From contig OZ246981.1 in the NCBI GenBank assembly GCA_965232455.1, positions 1,984,001 through 2,048,000 of the forward strand: a stretch of DNA of 64,000 bases, given 5' to 3'. Positions 7,446 to 15,824 of this stretch are shown one piece after another (position 1 is the stretch's first letter; every line of letters begins with the position of its first letter). This stretch comes from JBFGFX01 sp965232455. Its GTDB lineage: Bacteria; Pseudomonadota; Gammaproteobacteria; Steroidobacterales; Woeseiaceae. The position numbers and the translations under genes were made by a program. The notes below the pieces were generated by a model. The model saw only the letters and a list, made by a program, of their open reading frames with translations. It made no database searches and had not been told where the DNA came from.

Positions 7446-8879
7446 TCAGCACCCGGTGACGGTCATCGCCGTGTTGATGCAGTAGGCGACGTCGTTGAAA
7501 CTCGCGGTGGCGGCGCGAGACTCGAAGTCCGCCGCACCGCCGCCGTACGGATGATTCCCGGCGTTGGCCCCTTCCAGATAATTCACGATGTACCGTTTCG
7601 TGTCCGTGTCCACCGGGGGTGCGTTTCGATTCTGTCCGTGAGCGTTCAGCCGCCTGCCCGCAAAAAACACCACCGCCGCGTAGTTCCCGCTACCGTTCAT
7701 CGACAGGCAGCTGCCGCAGACAGTCGGAACACTCGCTCCAGGCTGATACGATTCCGCAACAACGTAAAAGAAGTGGTCTTTCCAGTTCCGCCATATCGCC
7801 AGGTAACTTGCATCCCAGTCCGGAGCCGCCGCCGTATCGCAGTCACTCAGAACGCGCGTGATGGCGCCGCCGGTCATCGCGTTGCTGTCGTCCGTACGGT
7901 CCGGCAATCGGCCCGAAAACACACCGGAATCGGCATCGTCGTAGGACGCCTGCGCGGAGTAGTCCGCAAGCGCGACCGGTGCGGGCCACGGCAGACGCCG
8001 GTCGGTCGGGCCACCGGGATTCCGCAGCCCGTACGCCGCAATACAGGACGCGATTCCACGGGTCAGCGCGCTCATCGTCGCCGCAAAGTCATGGCGTCGA
8101 TAGACTGCATCCGCCAACTCGGCACGGCTGATGGTCAGAACACGATCGTTGTGCCGGGCGTCGAATGCGGCCGTCACGGCAAACTGATCGATCGCGCCGG
8201 CGGTGCCGGACAGTATTGCATTGGAGATGCCGGGACCGACCGCCACGTCCAGAAAACCGGCCGCATCGAAGTCGTTGCCGCATTGCAGTACCGCGGAGGC
8301 GGCGCCCGCCCGCGTCTGGCCTTGTAATGGCTGCATCGGCGCCAACACCACCGCAACGGGACGCTCGTCGGGCAATACACCCCCGAGCAGCGCTCCCGTC
8401 GTTATCGAGAACACCTGCAGCTGGCCGTTTGCATCGGGATTGATCATTTCGGCGGTAGCGCCTGAGGCGCTCTTGTAGGTCCCCGATACCGCATACCAAA
8501 GACAGCTGCCGGCGGCGTCGCGCAAAACGTCGCTACCGAGGGTGCGCCACGGGAAGCGACCGAGAACCGATACGCCGGCCGCGCCGCAGGCCGTTGCATG
8601 CGATTCGCCTTCCAACCATGCCCCGCCCGCATCGATATCCGGGCACGGTAGTTGGACCGCCGCGCCCGGCACCCTGTCCGGATACGTTGCCGCATAGTCG
8701 ATCAGCGCTTGTTTCGCGGCTGCCAGTACAACGTGTGTGTCGCCGGCCTGCCGGCTGCGCAAACTTTGTTCACTCAAACGCGCAACCAGCGCCGCGGACG
8801 CGGCCGCCACCACGACCAACATCATCAATAGCAGCGCCGCGCCGGTCTGCCGGCGAGGACTAGTTCTTGCCGCGTTCAA
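7446..8879 (-). CDS. Large minor-pilin/PilX-like protein, 477 aa
   Basis: The protein has a short basic leader (NAARTSPRRQTG), then AALLLMMLVVVAAASAALVARLSEQ, a single N-terminal membrane helix of the kind seen in PilX/GspK/MshP-like minor pilins, but without the canonical Glu+5. A very long periplasmic part follows, with many Cys (about 14) and repeated DYAATYPDR/LPCPD motifs also seen in the neighbouring prepilin (LANGHLPCPAT). The start is a TTG at 8879 that overlaps the previous gene. Its size resembles GspK-type tip pseudopilins. The role in fibre initiation is inferred from position and topology. Confidence 0.7.
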   Translation of the reverse strand: MNAARTSPRRQTGAALLLMMLVVVAAASAALVARLSEQSLRSRQAGDTHVVLAAAKQALIDYAATYPDRVPGAAVQLPCPDIDAGGAWLEGESHATACGAAGVSVLGRFPWRTLGSDVLRDAAGSCLWYAVSGTYKSASGATAEMINPDANGQLQVFSITTGALLGGVLPDERPVAVVLAPMQPLQGQTRAGAASAVLQCGNDFDAAGFLDVAVGPGISNAILSGTAGAIDQFAVTAAFDARHNDRVLTISRAELADAVYRRHDFAATMSALTRGIASCIAAYGLRNPGGPTDRRLPWPAPVALADYSAQASYDDADSGVFSGRLPDRTDDSNAMTGGAITRVLSDCDTAAAPDWDASYLAIWRNWKDHFFYVVAESYQPGASVPTVCGSCLSMNGSGNYAAVVFFAGRRLNAHGQNRNAPPVDTDTKRYIVNYLEGANAGNHPYGGGAADFESRAATASFNDVAYCINTAMTVTGC

Positions 8880-9354
8880 CGTTGGACTCCGCGCCGGCCA
8901 CTCGAACCGCTGCCGGGAACGCCGCCGAACGCCGCGCGCCGGCGGTTTCCGACGCCGTGGCCGGTGCTTCCGTCATCGAAGCCGTCGGCGGACCGGCCTG
9001 GATGCGGATACCCGGCTCAGCAGAGAATTCGATGTCCTCGATCGACGCCGCATCGACGCGGCGAAACTCGCCGCCGACCCACACGAGGGGTCGACCGCCC
9101 TTGGCCAGGATGATACCCGCCGCCGGATTCCGCGGCGGAGGCGCCGTGCCCGATCCACTCTCCGACACGGCAGGGGGCGCCGGGCCGTCGTCGACCGCAG
9201 CAGCCCGCTGCCGGTCGAGCCGCTCACGGTCGCCCGGCGTCAAAAATACGCGACCCAGCGGCAGCTCACTGGCCGGCTGATAGATGGCGTCGGGTTCCGC
9301 GGCAACCGCGGCGCCTGCGATGATAGCCAGCAAAACAACGGCGTTAGACCTCAT
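8860..9354 (-). CDS. Periplasmic pilus-assembly accessory protein (MshK/PilP-like), 164 aa
   Basis: ATG at 9354 overlaps the end of the PilO-like gene (4 nt), and its signal peptide (RSNAVVLLAIIAGAAVAA) starts at residue 1. The mature protein has LGRVFLTPGDRERLDRQR, then a Pro/Ala-rich linker and a beta-strand segment GIILAKGGRPLVWVGGEF. That is the arrangement of MshK and of PilP/GspC homology-region domains that contact the secretin. Sequence conservation is low, so the identification rests mainly on order (PilN-PilO-then this gene) and topology. Confidence 0.65.
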   Translation of the reverse strand: MRSNAVVLLAIIAGAAVAAEPDAIYQPASELPLGRVFLTPGDRERLDRQRAAAVDDGPAPPAVSESGSGTAPPPRNPAAGIILAKGGRPLVWVGGEFRRVDAASIEDIEFSAEPGIRIQAGPPTASMTEAPATASETAGARRSAAFPAAVRVAGAESNVERGKN

Positions 9355-9983
9355 ATCGGCGGCACCGGGTTGCCAACGTCGGGCGTCACGATGCTGAACA
9401 CCGTCAGGGAGCAATTCGCGACAATGTTCGGATCCACGGGTTTTCGGCCGCCTTGTCCGGCCTGGCGAAGCAGTCTGCACCGATCCACTTTGATGAGTCC
9501 GGGCGCCCGTGCCTGCAACGCGTCAAAGAGGCGCAACAGATCGACCTCGTGCAACAGTCCGATCTCGAGTTCGAGTCTGCTGCCGAAAACCTGCGTGTCC
9601 GCACTTGACGAGGTAGACGGAACCGGAGGAAGCACCTCCAGCTGAGGCTCCAGCGAATACGTCAGATTCGGCAGCTCAAGATCCTCGGCCGCCAACCTCA
9701 GGGTCTCGATCCATTCCAGCCTGTTTTCTTTACCGATAAAACCCTGATTCCGAAAGCGTTCGTAACGGCGGTGATACCGGTCTACCAGACGTTTGCGCAG
9801 GACGAGCGCGTCGTAGTCGGCGTTTACGGCATCTTGATCCACGCTGACCCTCGAATAGCCGTCCTCGCGAGCGCGAACGAACAAGGCGCTGAGCGCCAAA
9901 AGGACAATCGCCACCGCGGCCGTTGCAAGCGGCACCAGCAGGTCTCGCCGCAAATAACGCCAGTCGACGTCAGTCTGCCGCAC
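9351..9983 (-). CDS. PilO/MshJ-like inner-membrane assembly protein, 210 aa
   Basis: GTG start overlapping the gene at 9970 by 14 nt. It has a short cytoplasmic tail, one membrane helix (LLVPLATAAVAIVLLALSALFV, about 15-36), a coiled coil (RLVDRYHRRYERFRNQG) and a periplasmic ferredoxin-like domain (LELEIGLLHEVDLLRLFDAL, residues about 135-200). This is the standard PilO/GspM/MshJ build. It would pair with the PilN-like neighbour to form the alignment subcomplex between the inner-membrane platform and the secretin. Confidence 0.75.
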   Translation of the reverse strand: MRQTDVDWRYLRRDLLVPLATAAVAIVLLALSALFVRAREDGYSRVSVDQDAVNADYDALVLRKRLVDRYHRRYERFRNQGFIGKENRLEWIETLRLAAEDLELPNLTYSLEPQLEVLPPVPSTSSSADTQVFGSRLELEIGLLHEVDLLRLFDALQARAPGLIKVDRCRLLRQAGQGGRKPVDPNIVANCSLTVFSIVTPDVGNPVPPI

Positions 9984-11553
9984 TGTCTGACTCCGTATCG
10001 GTAACGTCCAGTCGTAAGCTCATCCGGAAATAAGCGGACAACTCGGTATCCCGGTTGACGACGTCGCCCGAAACCGAAGACCCGGGGTTCGCGTCGAGCG
10101 GAAATTCAGTGACCCGTATCTGCTCGAATGCGGTCTTCTGACGCAGCGCACTCGCCAGGCGATCGATACGTGCAAAAGCATCGCGCATGTCACCGTCGAA
10201 CGGGACGATCTGTCCGGACAACTCCGCGATCACCGTATTCACGGGCGCTATCGAGATCGGTCGTGTTTCGTTCCCATGCCGGCGTCCTTCAAGGCCGCCT
10301 TCGCCGTCTGCGGCGGCCCCGGCTTGCCACCTGAGTTCGTTGATCTGAATATGCGGATAGTCGCCCAATACCCGGCCAAGCTGCTGCATGACCCACGAAA
10401 CCGGCAGACTGTTTGCAAGGATGTAGTCTCCGGCGTCCACGGCCAGTTTCATTTCGTGAGAATCTGCCCGCAACGGCGCGTAGTGCTCGTGCTCGCGCCG
10501 AAACGTCTCCTCCATCTGCGCAATCTGCCGGTCGAGCATCGAGGTCGCGCGGTAGAGTTGCAGACCCTTCACCAAATTCACACCGACGATAACCGAACAG
10601 GTAACGGACGCTGCGATGGCCGCCCCGGCGACGCAGCGGCGTATCTGGTTGAGGCGGTGAAATCGCGTTTCGCCCTGCAGTGCGTAGTTGTGGCCGGCGC
10701 GGCAGCGCGCGGCGATGGACAGATAGAGGATCTCAAGACGATCGGCGTTCGGGACTTGCTGAAGACCGACCGCCTTCGCAGCGCTATCCGGTTCCACGAA
10801 GTGGACGTTCAGCGGTATGTTTCCCTTGTCGCTCTCGATAATCCGCTCCGCCGTTGCAGTGTCCGTGATCAAGTACACGTCGACGTCCTCCATCCCACCC
10901 AGCAACCGTGCACGTTCGAGATAACGACGGCTGCCGAGGATCTCGTGGAACACGTATTCGCCGTACGAAGCGTCGGTGATGGCAGGCGCCTGCGAAAGCC
11001 GCGCACTCTTCAGTTCCCCGTTACGTAGATAAACCTGACGTAGCCGGTTGCCCTGGTGTTGCGTCAACAGCAGTGCATTGGTCGCCGGCTTGCGTACTTT
11101 CGACAACAGCCGTCCCGCAAGCAACGGGACCGAAAAGATACCGACCAGCGGCGTCGATTTGGCCGCCAGGATCTCCAACCAGGGATTCAGAAGCTCACGG
11201 TTGGACACTGCGCTGTAAAGTACGTCCTGTTCGGCGCCTTTGCGGTGCCCCGAGCCCTGGAAGTGCCCCAAACGATACGGTGTCCGCGAATACTTTCTCG
11301 ACAACCGCCTTTCGATCAACGCGTTCCGATCGCGGATGGACAACTTCGGGATTGCGTCTACCGAGAACTCCTCCTCGACGACGTCTACCAGCATGAGGCT
11401 TTGTTGCTGCGAGTCCCCGCGTAAATAGGCCGAGAATCCTTGGAAACCGTGTTCCGAACAGTCGAAGCGAGCGACTTCGGTAAACACGCCGTGTTGCCCG
11501 AGCCAGACTACGAGGTCCTCCTGTGCGACATAGAAGAAGCGGCGGGTGGCCAT
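9970..11553 (-). CDS. PilM/PilN-like fusion (MshI-like), 527 aa
   Basis: The first about 290 residues look like a degenerate actin-like (PilM/GspL-type) cytoplasmic domain, with paired strands such as LMLVDVVEEEF and ALLLTQHQGNRLRQVYL. A single membrane helix follows (AGAAIAASVTCSVIVGVNLV, about 310-330), a coiled coil (LDRQIAQMEETFRREHEHY) and a PilN/GspL-type periplasmic domain to residue 527. PilM and PilN functions therefore appear to lie in one chain, as in GspL. It is translationally linked to the PilO-like gene (14-nt overlap) and is 2 nt after the mshG-like gene. An ATG start at 11553 is assumed. Confidence 0.7.
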   Translation of the reverse strand: MATRRFFYVAQEDLVVWLGQHGVFTEVARFDCSEHGFQGFSAYLRGDSQQQSLMLVDVVEEEFSVDAIPKLSIRDRNALIERRLSRKYSRTPYRLGHFQGSGHRKGAEQDVLYSAVSNRELLNPWLEILAAKSTPLVGIFSVPLLAGRLLSKVRKPATNALLLTQHQGNRLRQVYLRNGELKSARLSQAPAITDASYGEYVFHEILGSRRYLERARLLGGMEDVDVYLITDTATAERIIESDKGNIPLNVHFVEPDSAAKAVGLQQVPNADRLEILYLSIAARCRAGHNYALQGETRFHRLNQIRRCVAGAAIAASVTCSVIVGVNLVKGLQLYRATSMLDRQIAQMEETFRREHEHYAPLRADSHEMKLAVDAGDYILANSLPVSWVMQQLGRVLGDYPHIQINELRWQAGAAADGEGGLEGRRHGNETRPISIAPVNTVIAELSGQIVPFDGDMRDAFARIDRLASALRQKTAFEQIRVTEFPLDANPGSSVSGDVVNRDTELSAYFRMSLRLDVTDTESDSAAD

Positions 11554-11555
11554 GT

Positions 11556-12758
11556 TCAGATCCCGATCTCACTGATGGTGTCGTAAATGGGACCCAGCAC
11601 CGACAGCATTACCCAACCCAGAATGCCGCCGAGCACAACCGTCATCGCCGGCTCGATCATCGCTTTCAGGCTTTCGATCGACTCGCTTACCTCCCGATCA
11701 TAGAAATAGCCGACGTTGTTGAGTGCGGAGTCGAGTTGACCCGTCGTTTCTCCAAGACTGACCATTCGTACGACCAGCGGCGGGAAAAGCCCGGTCGCCG
11801 ACATACCGGCGCTCAAGGTTTTCCCGGCCTCTATCGATCCGGAAATCTGCTGAAGGGCGTCTTTGACTACTGCATTTCCGACGATGTCTTCACATGTTTT
11901 CAACGCGGACATCACGTCGAGGCCAGCGCCGTAAAGCAACGCAAAAAAATTGGCGAACCGACTCAGAATCAGTTTGTTGACGATCGGGCCGACATACCAG
12001 AGTTTGAGCTTCCATCCATCGACGATGAACCGTACGCTGCTGCTTCGACGGGCTTGAAAACGTACGAGCAGAAAAAGCGCCGGCGGCGCGGGTAACACCC
12101 AGTACCAATGCGCTCCCAGGAAACTCGAAGTGGCGATCAGCGCCCGCGTATGCAATGGCAGGTCCTGCCCCATCTCGCGAATGAAATCGACCATCTGCGG
12201 TACGACGAATAGCATCATGAACAATAGAACGCCCAGTACGACAACACCGACAAACGCCGGATAGATAGTCACCGCTTTCGCTTTCGCAATGAGCTCGTCC
12301 TGCCATTTCAGTGCATTCGTCTGCTTGTGCAGCACATCGGGCAGTTCGCCCGACTCCTCTCCGACGGCGATCAGACTGACAAACACGTGACCGAAGGTGT
12401 CGGGATAGTCTTCCATGGCCTGTGACAGCTTCTTGCCCGCCTCTACGGAACCGATCAGACCCGCGAGCACTTCCCTGAAGCGAGGATGGCTTATGCTGTC
12501 GCGCAGATCGGTAAGCGCGTCAAGCATCGGTAAACCGGCGCCCAGAACCTGCTCCATGTGCAGACAGAATCCGATGAGATCCTTGCGGCTGATCTTCTTG
12601 CGCAGCCCATAGCCGCGACCGCTGCTGACGTTACACCGCAGCAATTCACTGTCTGCTTGCCGCAGGCGCGCCTCGAGCGCGTGCTCGTTAGGTGCGTCAA
12701 CACTGCCCTGGACGATGTTACCGTTGGGATCGACGGCCCGATAGAAGTACGTAGGCAT
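11556..12758 (-). CDS. mshG: MshG/PilC/GspF family platform protein, 400 aa
   Basis: The start at 12758 gives the family-typical N-terminus MPTYFYRAVDPNG; a further 17 codons upstream are open but unlike the family. It has two T2SSF repeats (about 65-190 and 270-395). Each carries the LxAGLPxxxAL-type motif (VLGAGLPMLDALTDL, LYGAGLDVMSALKTC) and a GExxGxL motif (VGEESGELPDVL, LGETTGQLDSAL). Three membrane helices are visible (about 170-190, 220-240, 370-395). The protein forms the inner-membrane core that the ATPase turns to add or remove pilins. It is 4 nt after the ATPase gene. Confidence 0.9.
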   Translation of the reverse strand: MPTYFYRAVDPNGNIVQGSVDAPNEHALEARLRQADSELLRCNVSSGRGYGLRKKISRKDLIGFCLHMEQVLGAGLPMLDALTDLRDSISHPRFREVLAGLIGSVEAGKKLSQAMEDYPDTFGHVFVSLIAVGEESGELPDVLHKQTNALKWQDELIAKAKAVTIYPAFVGVVVLGVLLFMMLFVVPQMVDFIREMGQDLPLHTRALIATSSFLGAHWYWVLPAPPALFLLVRFQARRSSSVRFIVDGWKLKLWYVGPIVNKLILSRFANFFALLYGAGLDVMSALKTCEDIVGNAVVKDALQQISGSIEAGKTLSAGMSATGLFPPLVVRMVSLGETTGQLDSALNNVGYFYDREVSESIESLKAMIEPAMTVVLGGILGWVMLSVLGPIYDTISEIGI

Positions 12759-12762
12759 CGGC

Positions 12763-14490
12763 TCAGTCCACCCGTGCCGTGAGATCGACGACCCGCGAAA
12801 TCTCGGCAAGGCTCGTCAGACCCGCCACGACATGACGAATAGCGTCCGATGCCAGGTCACGAAAGCCGGATCGTCGCGCCGCCTCGAGCATTTCCTGGTG
12901 CGTTGCGCTCCGAGCGATCATCTCGTCCAGCTCCGCGTTGACTTTGAGCACTTCCATCACCGCGACGCGGCCTTTGAAACCCAGAAAACCGCAGGCCTCG
13001 CAGCCGTTCTCCCGGTAAAGGACAATGGGGTCCGACGTGCACGCTTGCAACAGCTGACGCTCTGCTTCGTCCGGTGAGTATTCCTGCTTGCAGTACTCGC
13101 AAAGACGGCGTACCAAACGCTGAGCAACGATGCCGATGATGTTGCCCGCCATGATCTGCGGCTTGACGCCGATGTCGATCAATCGCGGCATTGCGCCGAG
13201 TGCGGAATTGGTGTGCAACGTGGAAAACACTTGATGGCCGGTCATCGCCGCGCGAAACGCCATCTCGGCGGTCTGCTCATCGCGTATCTCGCCAACCAGG
13301 ATCACGTCCGGGTCTTGGCGCATCATCGAACGGATGCCGTTCGCAAAATCGAGTTTCGTCGCTTCGTTGAGTGAGGTCTGGCGGATCATCGGCATCGGGT
13401 ATTCGACGGGGTCCTCGAGCGTCATGATGTTGACCGTCTCATCGTTTCTGAAGCTCAACATCGAATACAGCGTCGTCGTCTTGCCGCTCCCCGTGGGCCC
13501 GGTCACCAGCAGGATGCCTTCGGGTCGCGCCATCATCACCTGCAGCGTCGTCAGCGTGTCCGGCGCCAGCCTGAGGTTTTCGAGCGGTACGATGCCCTTT
13601 TTACGATCGAGAATGCGAAGTACGAAGTTTTCTCCATGGGTGGTTGGCTGACATGCGACCCTGAAGTCCACCTTCCTGCCGGCAAAACTCAGGGAAATGC
13701 GGCCATCTTGCGGCGCGCGCGTTTCCGCGATGTTCATCTTCGATATCACCTTGAGACGAACCACCATGCCGGGCCAGTAGCTTCGGTGCAGCGCCATGAC
13801 CTGGCGGAGTACGCCGTCAATCCGGTACCGAACGCGCAGGAATCCACTCTCGGGTTCCAGATGAATGTCGGAGGCCTCGCGTTTTACGGCATCCGCAAGA
13901 ATCGCGTCGACGAGACGTACGAGTGGGTGATTGTATTCCTCGTTCTCGGTCGACAGGCTGAGCTGGTCGATTTCACCGGTGTCGATCTCGCGAAGAATCC
14001 CCTGGATCGACAGCTCGTACTGATAGAACTGCTCGATGGCGGCTTCGATCTCGGCCTCTCCGGCGACAAGAGTTTCCAGTCCAATGTCGCTGCCGAGCAA
14101 AGCCGCGGTCTGGTCGAGCGCGACGATGTTGAACGTATCGGCCATCGCGAGCGTCAAAACCTTCCGGTGCTTGTCGAAGTTGATCGGCAGCAGATGGTAA
14201 CGGCGGGCGATGTCGCCCGGCACCATGACAAGCGCATCGGGATCGGGGATAACCGCCGACAAATCGATACTCTCGTGACCCAGTGATTCACCGAGCATGT
14301 CTCGCATGACGCCTTCGCTGATCAGGCCGAGCCGGACCAGGATACGTCCGAGCGGCTCGTCCCGGCGCCCCTGCTCGGTCAACGCGACCTGAAGCTGATC
14401 CTGGGTAATAAGACCCGCTGAAACCAGACGCTCACCGAGCGGCAGCGCCGGTTCGGCATTCTGAAGCTTGCGGACCGTAATCGTACTCAC
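12763..14490 (-). CDS. mshE: MshE-type pilus extension ATPase with c-di-GMP-binding N domain
   Basis: 575-aa GspE/PilB-family AAA+ ATPase that powers pilin polymerisation. Residues about 16-70 carry the two halves of the MshEN motif (LGERLVSAGLITQDQL, LGRILVRLGLISEGVM), the fold known to bind c-di-GMP. The C-terminal domain has Walker A GPTGSGKT (331-338), the Asp box (RAPQDGRIS), Walker B (DVILVGEIRD), the His box (STLHTNSA) and a zinc-binding four-Cys motif (CEYC, then CEAC). The ATG start overlaps the TPR gene by 4 nt. Control by the c-di-GMP enzymes encoded at 22-27 kb is an inference from the MshEN domain. Confidence 0.93.
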   Translation of the reverse strand: MSTITVRKLQNAEPALPLGERLVSAGLITQDQLQVALTEQGRRDEPLGRILVRLGLISEGVMRDMLGESLGHESIDLSAVIPDPDALVMVPGDIARRYHLLPINFDKHRKVLTLAMADTFNIVALDQTAALLGSDIGLETLVAGEAEIEAAIEQFYQYELSIQGILREIDTGEIDQLSLSTENEEYNHPLVRLVDAILADAVKREASDIHLEPESGFLRVRYRIDGVLRQVMALHRSYWPGMVVRLKVISKMNIAETRAPQDGRISLSFAGRKVDFRVACQPTTHGENFVLRILDRKKGIVPLENLRLAPDTLTTLQVMMARPEGILLVTGPTGSGKTTTLYSMLSFRNDETVNIMTLEDPVEYPMPMIRQTSLNEATKLDFANGIRSMMRQDPDVILVGEIRDEQTAEMAFRAAMTGHQVFSTLHTNSALGAMPRLIDIGVKPQIMAGNIIGIVAQRLVRRLCEYCKQEYSPDEAERQLLQACTSDPIVLYRENGCEACGFLGFKGRVAVMEVLKVNAELDEMIARSATHQEMLEAARRSGFRDLASDAIRHVVAGLTSLAEISRVVDLTARVD

Positions 14491-15800
14491 GACGAATTTC
14501 CCCGTTCTGCAGACAACAGCCTGAGTTGCCGAGAGACGGCCTGTCGGTCAAACAGCCAGCCATCGCCTTTCACCGCCAGCGCCACTTCGTAGTACGTCCG
14601 CGCCGTCTCAAATTGCCCCAGTCTTTCGGCGCTGACCGCGACGTTGTAGCTGTAATCGGCGTTTCCGGGCACCAGCAAGTAGGCCCTGAGGAACGCTTGA
14701 TGCGCCTCGGCCCAACGGCTGCGTTCCGCCATCATTAGACCCATTGCGAAATGCAGCGCTGCAGCATCCGGATGGCGTTGAAGCAGCACTTTCACGCGCG
14801 TCTCGTTTTCGGCGGGTTCGCCGCGCTTGGCATGGGCGAGCAAGGATGCCGACGCGCCCACATCCTGCGGATCGAGCACCAGTAAACGCTCGTAGATTGG
14901 CACCGACTCTTCGATCCGCGCCATGCGTTGCAGCACCGCAGCGAGTCCGGCAAGTGCCTGACCGTCATTCGGGTCCGCCGCGAGTGCGGCTCGGTAGAAA
15001 CTTTCGGCATGGGTGAAGTCGCCGTTGGCGTACGCCTGAAACCCGGCCTCGACGTCGGCGAATGCCGGGCTCTCGACCGGATTTCCGCGGGTCTGCTCAA
15101 CCCGGGCAGACGCAAGAGTATGCGCCGCCTGCGGCGCAGCAGCCTTGCGCCCGTCACGCGCCGGTTCCACCGTACTGTCCGCGGCTGTCGGCGGCGGCGT
15201 TCCCACAGCGCTTTCGCCACCGCCCGACAACGCATTCCACACGCTCCGGGGCGCCGCCTCGCCGACGTCCTCGTCGACCGCAACGGGCAAAGTGCCGAGC
15301 TCCGGATTCATGGCCTGCGCGGTCAGCTTCTGGTACCCCCAAAACAGCCCGGCCGCCGCGGATGTCGCAATCAGGCACAGTGCCGGAGACCAGCGACCGA
15401 GCAGTATTGGCAGATCTCGGTTCGGCGGCGGACTCTTCGGCGGGTACATCGGCCGCAACGAGGAAGGGCCGGCGACGCGACGGGTTGGACCCTGTTCCGG
15501 CGTAAGCGACAAACTGAGCGACGGCACGAGCACCGTCGGATCGGCGACGGCTTCGTCGACGGCTTCGTCGACGGCTTCGTCGTCGCCGACATGCCCGACC
15601 GCGTCGTCCACGGCGGTTGGCGGCGGTCTCATCGATTCCGTCAGCACCGTGCTTTCCAAAAGCTGCAGGTCTTTATCGCGGGGGGCATTACCGTCGAACT
15701 CCGGCTCACCCGTTGGGGGCTCGGCTACCGGAACGTCCGGCCCCGGCGGTTGTTCGCGGCCGCCCGCCTGCCTGAGCGCATCGATGAGCAAGTTCTTCAT
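14487..15800 (-). CDS. MshN-like TPR protein of the pilus operon, 437 aa
   Basis: A disordered acidic/Pro-rich cytoplasmic N-terminus (1-130) contains the in-frame repeat EAVDEAVDEAV. A membrane helix follows at about 136-156 (WSPALCLIATSAAAGLFWGY), then a linker. At least four tetratricopeptide repeats span about 255-430 (GFQAYANGDFTHAESFYRAA, then ALAGLAAVLQRM and similar). The topology and the position between secretin and ATPase match MshN of MSHA pilus operons. The AAA+ gene mshM that normally lies next to mshN is missing here. It probably scaffolds the pilus complex across the periplasm. Confidence 0.75.
   Translation of the reverse strand: MKNLLIDALRQAGGREQPPGPDVPVAEPPTGEPEFDGNAPRDKDLQLLESTVLTESMRPPPTAVDDAVGHVGDDEAVDEAVDEAVADPTVLVPSLSLSLTPEQGPTRRVAGPSSLRPMYPPKSPPPNRDLPILLGRWSPALCLIATSAAAGLFWGYQKLTAQAMNPELGTLPVAVDEDVGEAAPRSVWNALSGGGESAVGTPPPTAADSTVEPARDGRKAAAPQAAHTLASARVEQTRGNPVESPAFADVEAGFQAYANGDFTHAESFYRAALAADPNDGQALAGLAAVLQRMARIEESVPIYERLLVLDPQDVGASASLLAHAKRGEPAENETRVKVLLQRHPDAAALHFAMGLMMAERSRWAEAHQAFLRAYLLVPGNADYSYNVAVSAERLGQFETARTYYEVALAVKGDGWLFDRQAVSRQLRLLSAERGNSS
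15545..15580. repeat. 12-bp tandem repeat, three perfect copies, inside the TPR gene
   Basis: CGACGGCTTCGT occurs three times in perfect tandem. It encodes EAVD-type repeats in the disordered N-terminus and keeps frame, so slippage would only change length by four residues. Confidence 0.85.
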
Positions 15801-15824
15801 GGCGGAGCGGCCCCGTCCGGACCC

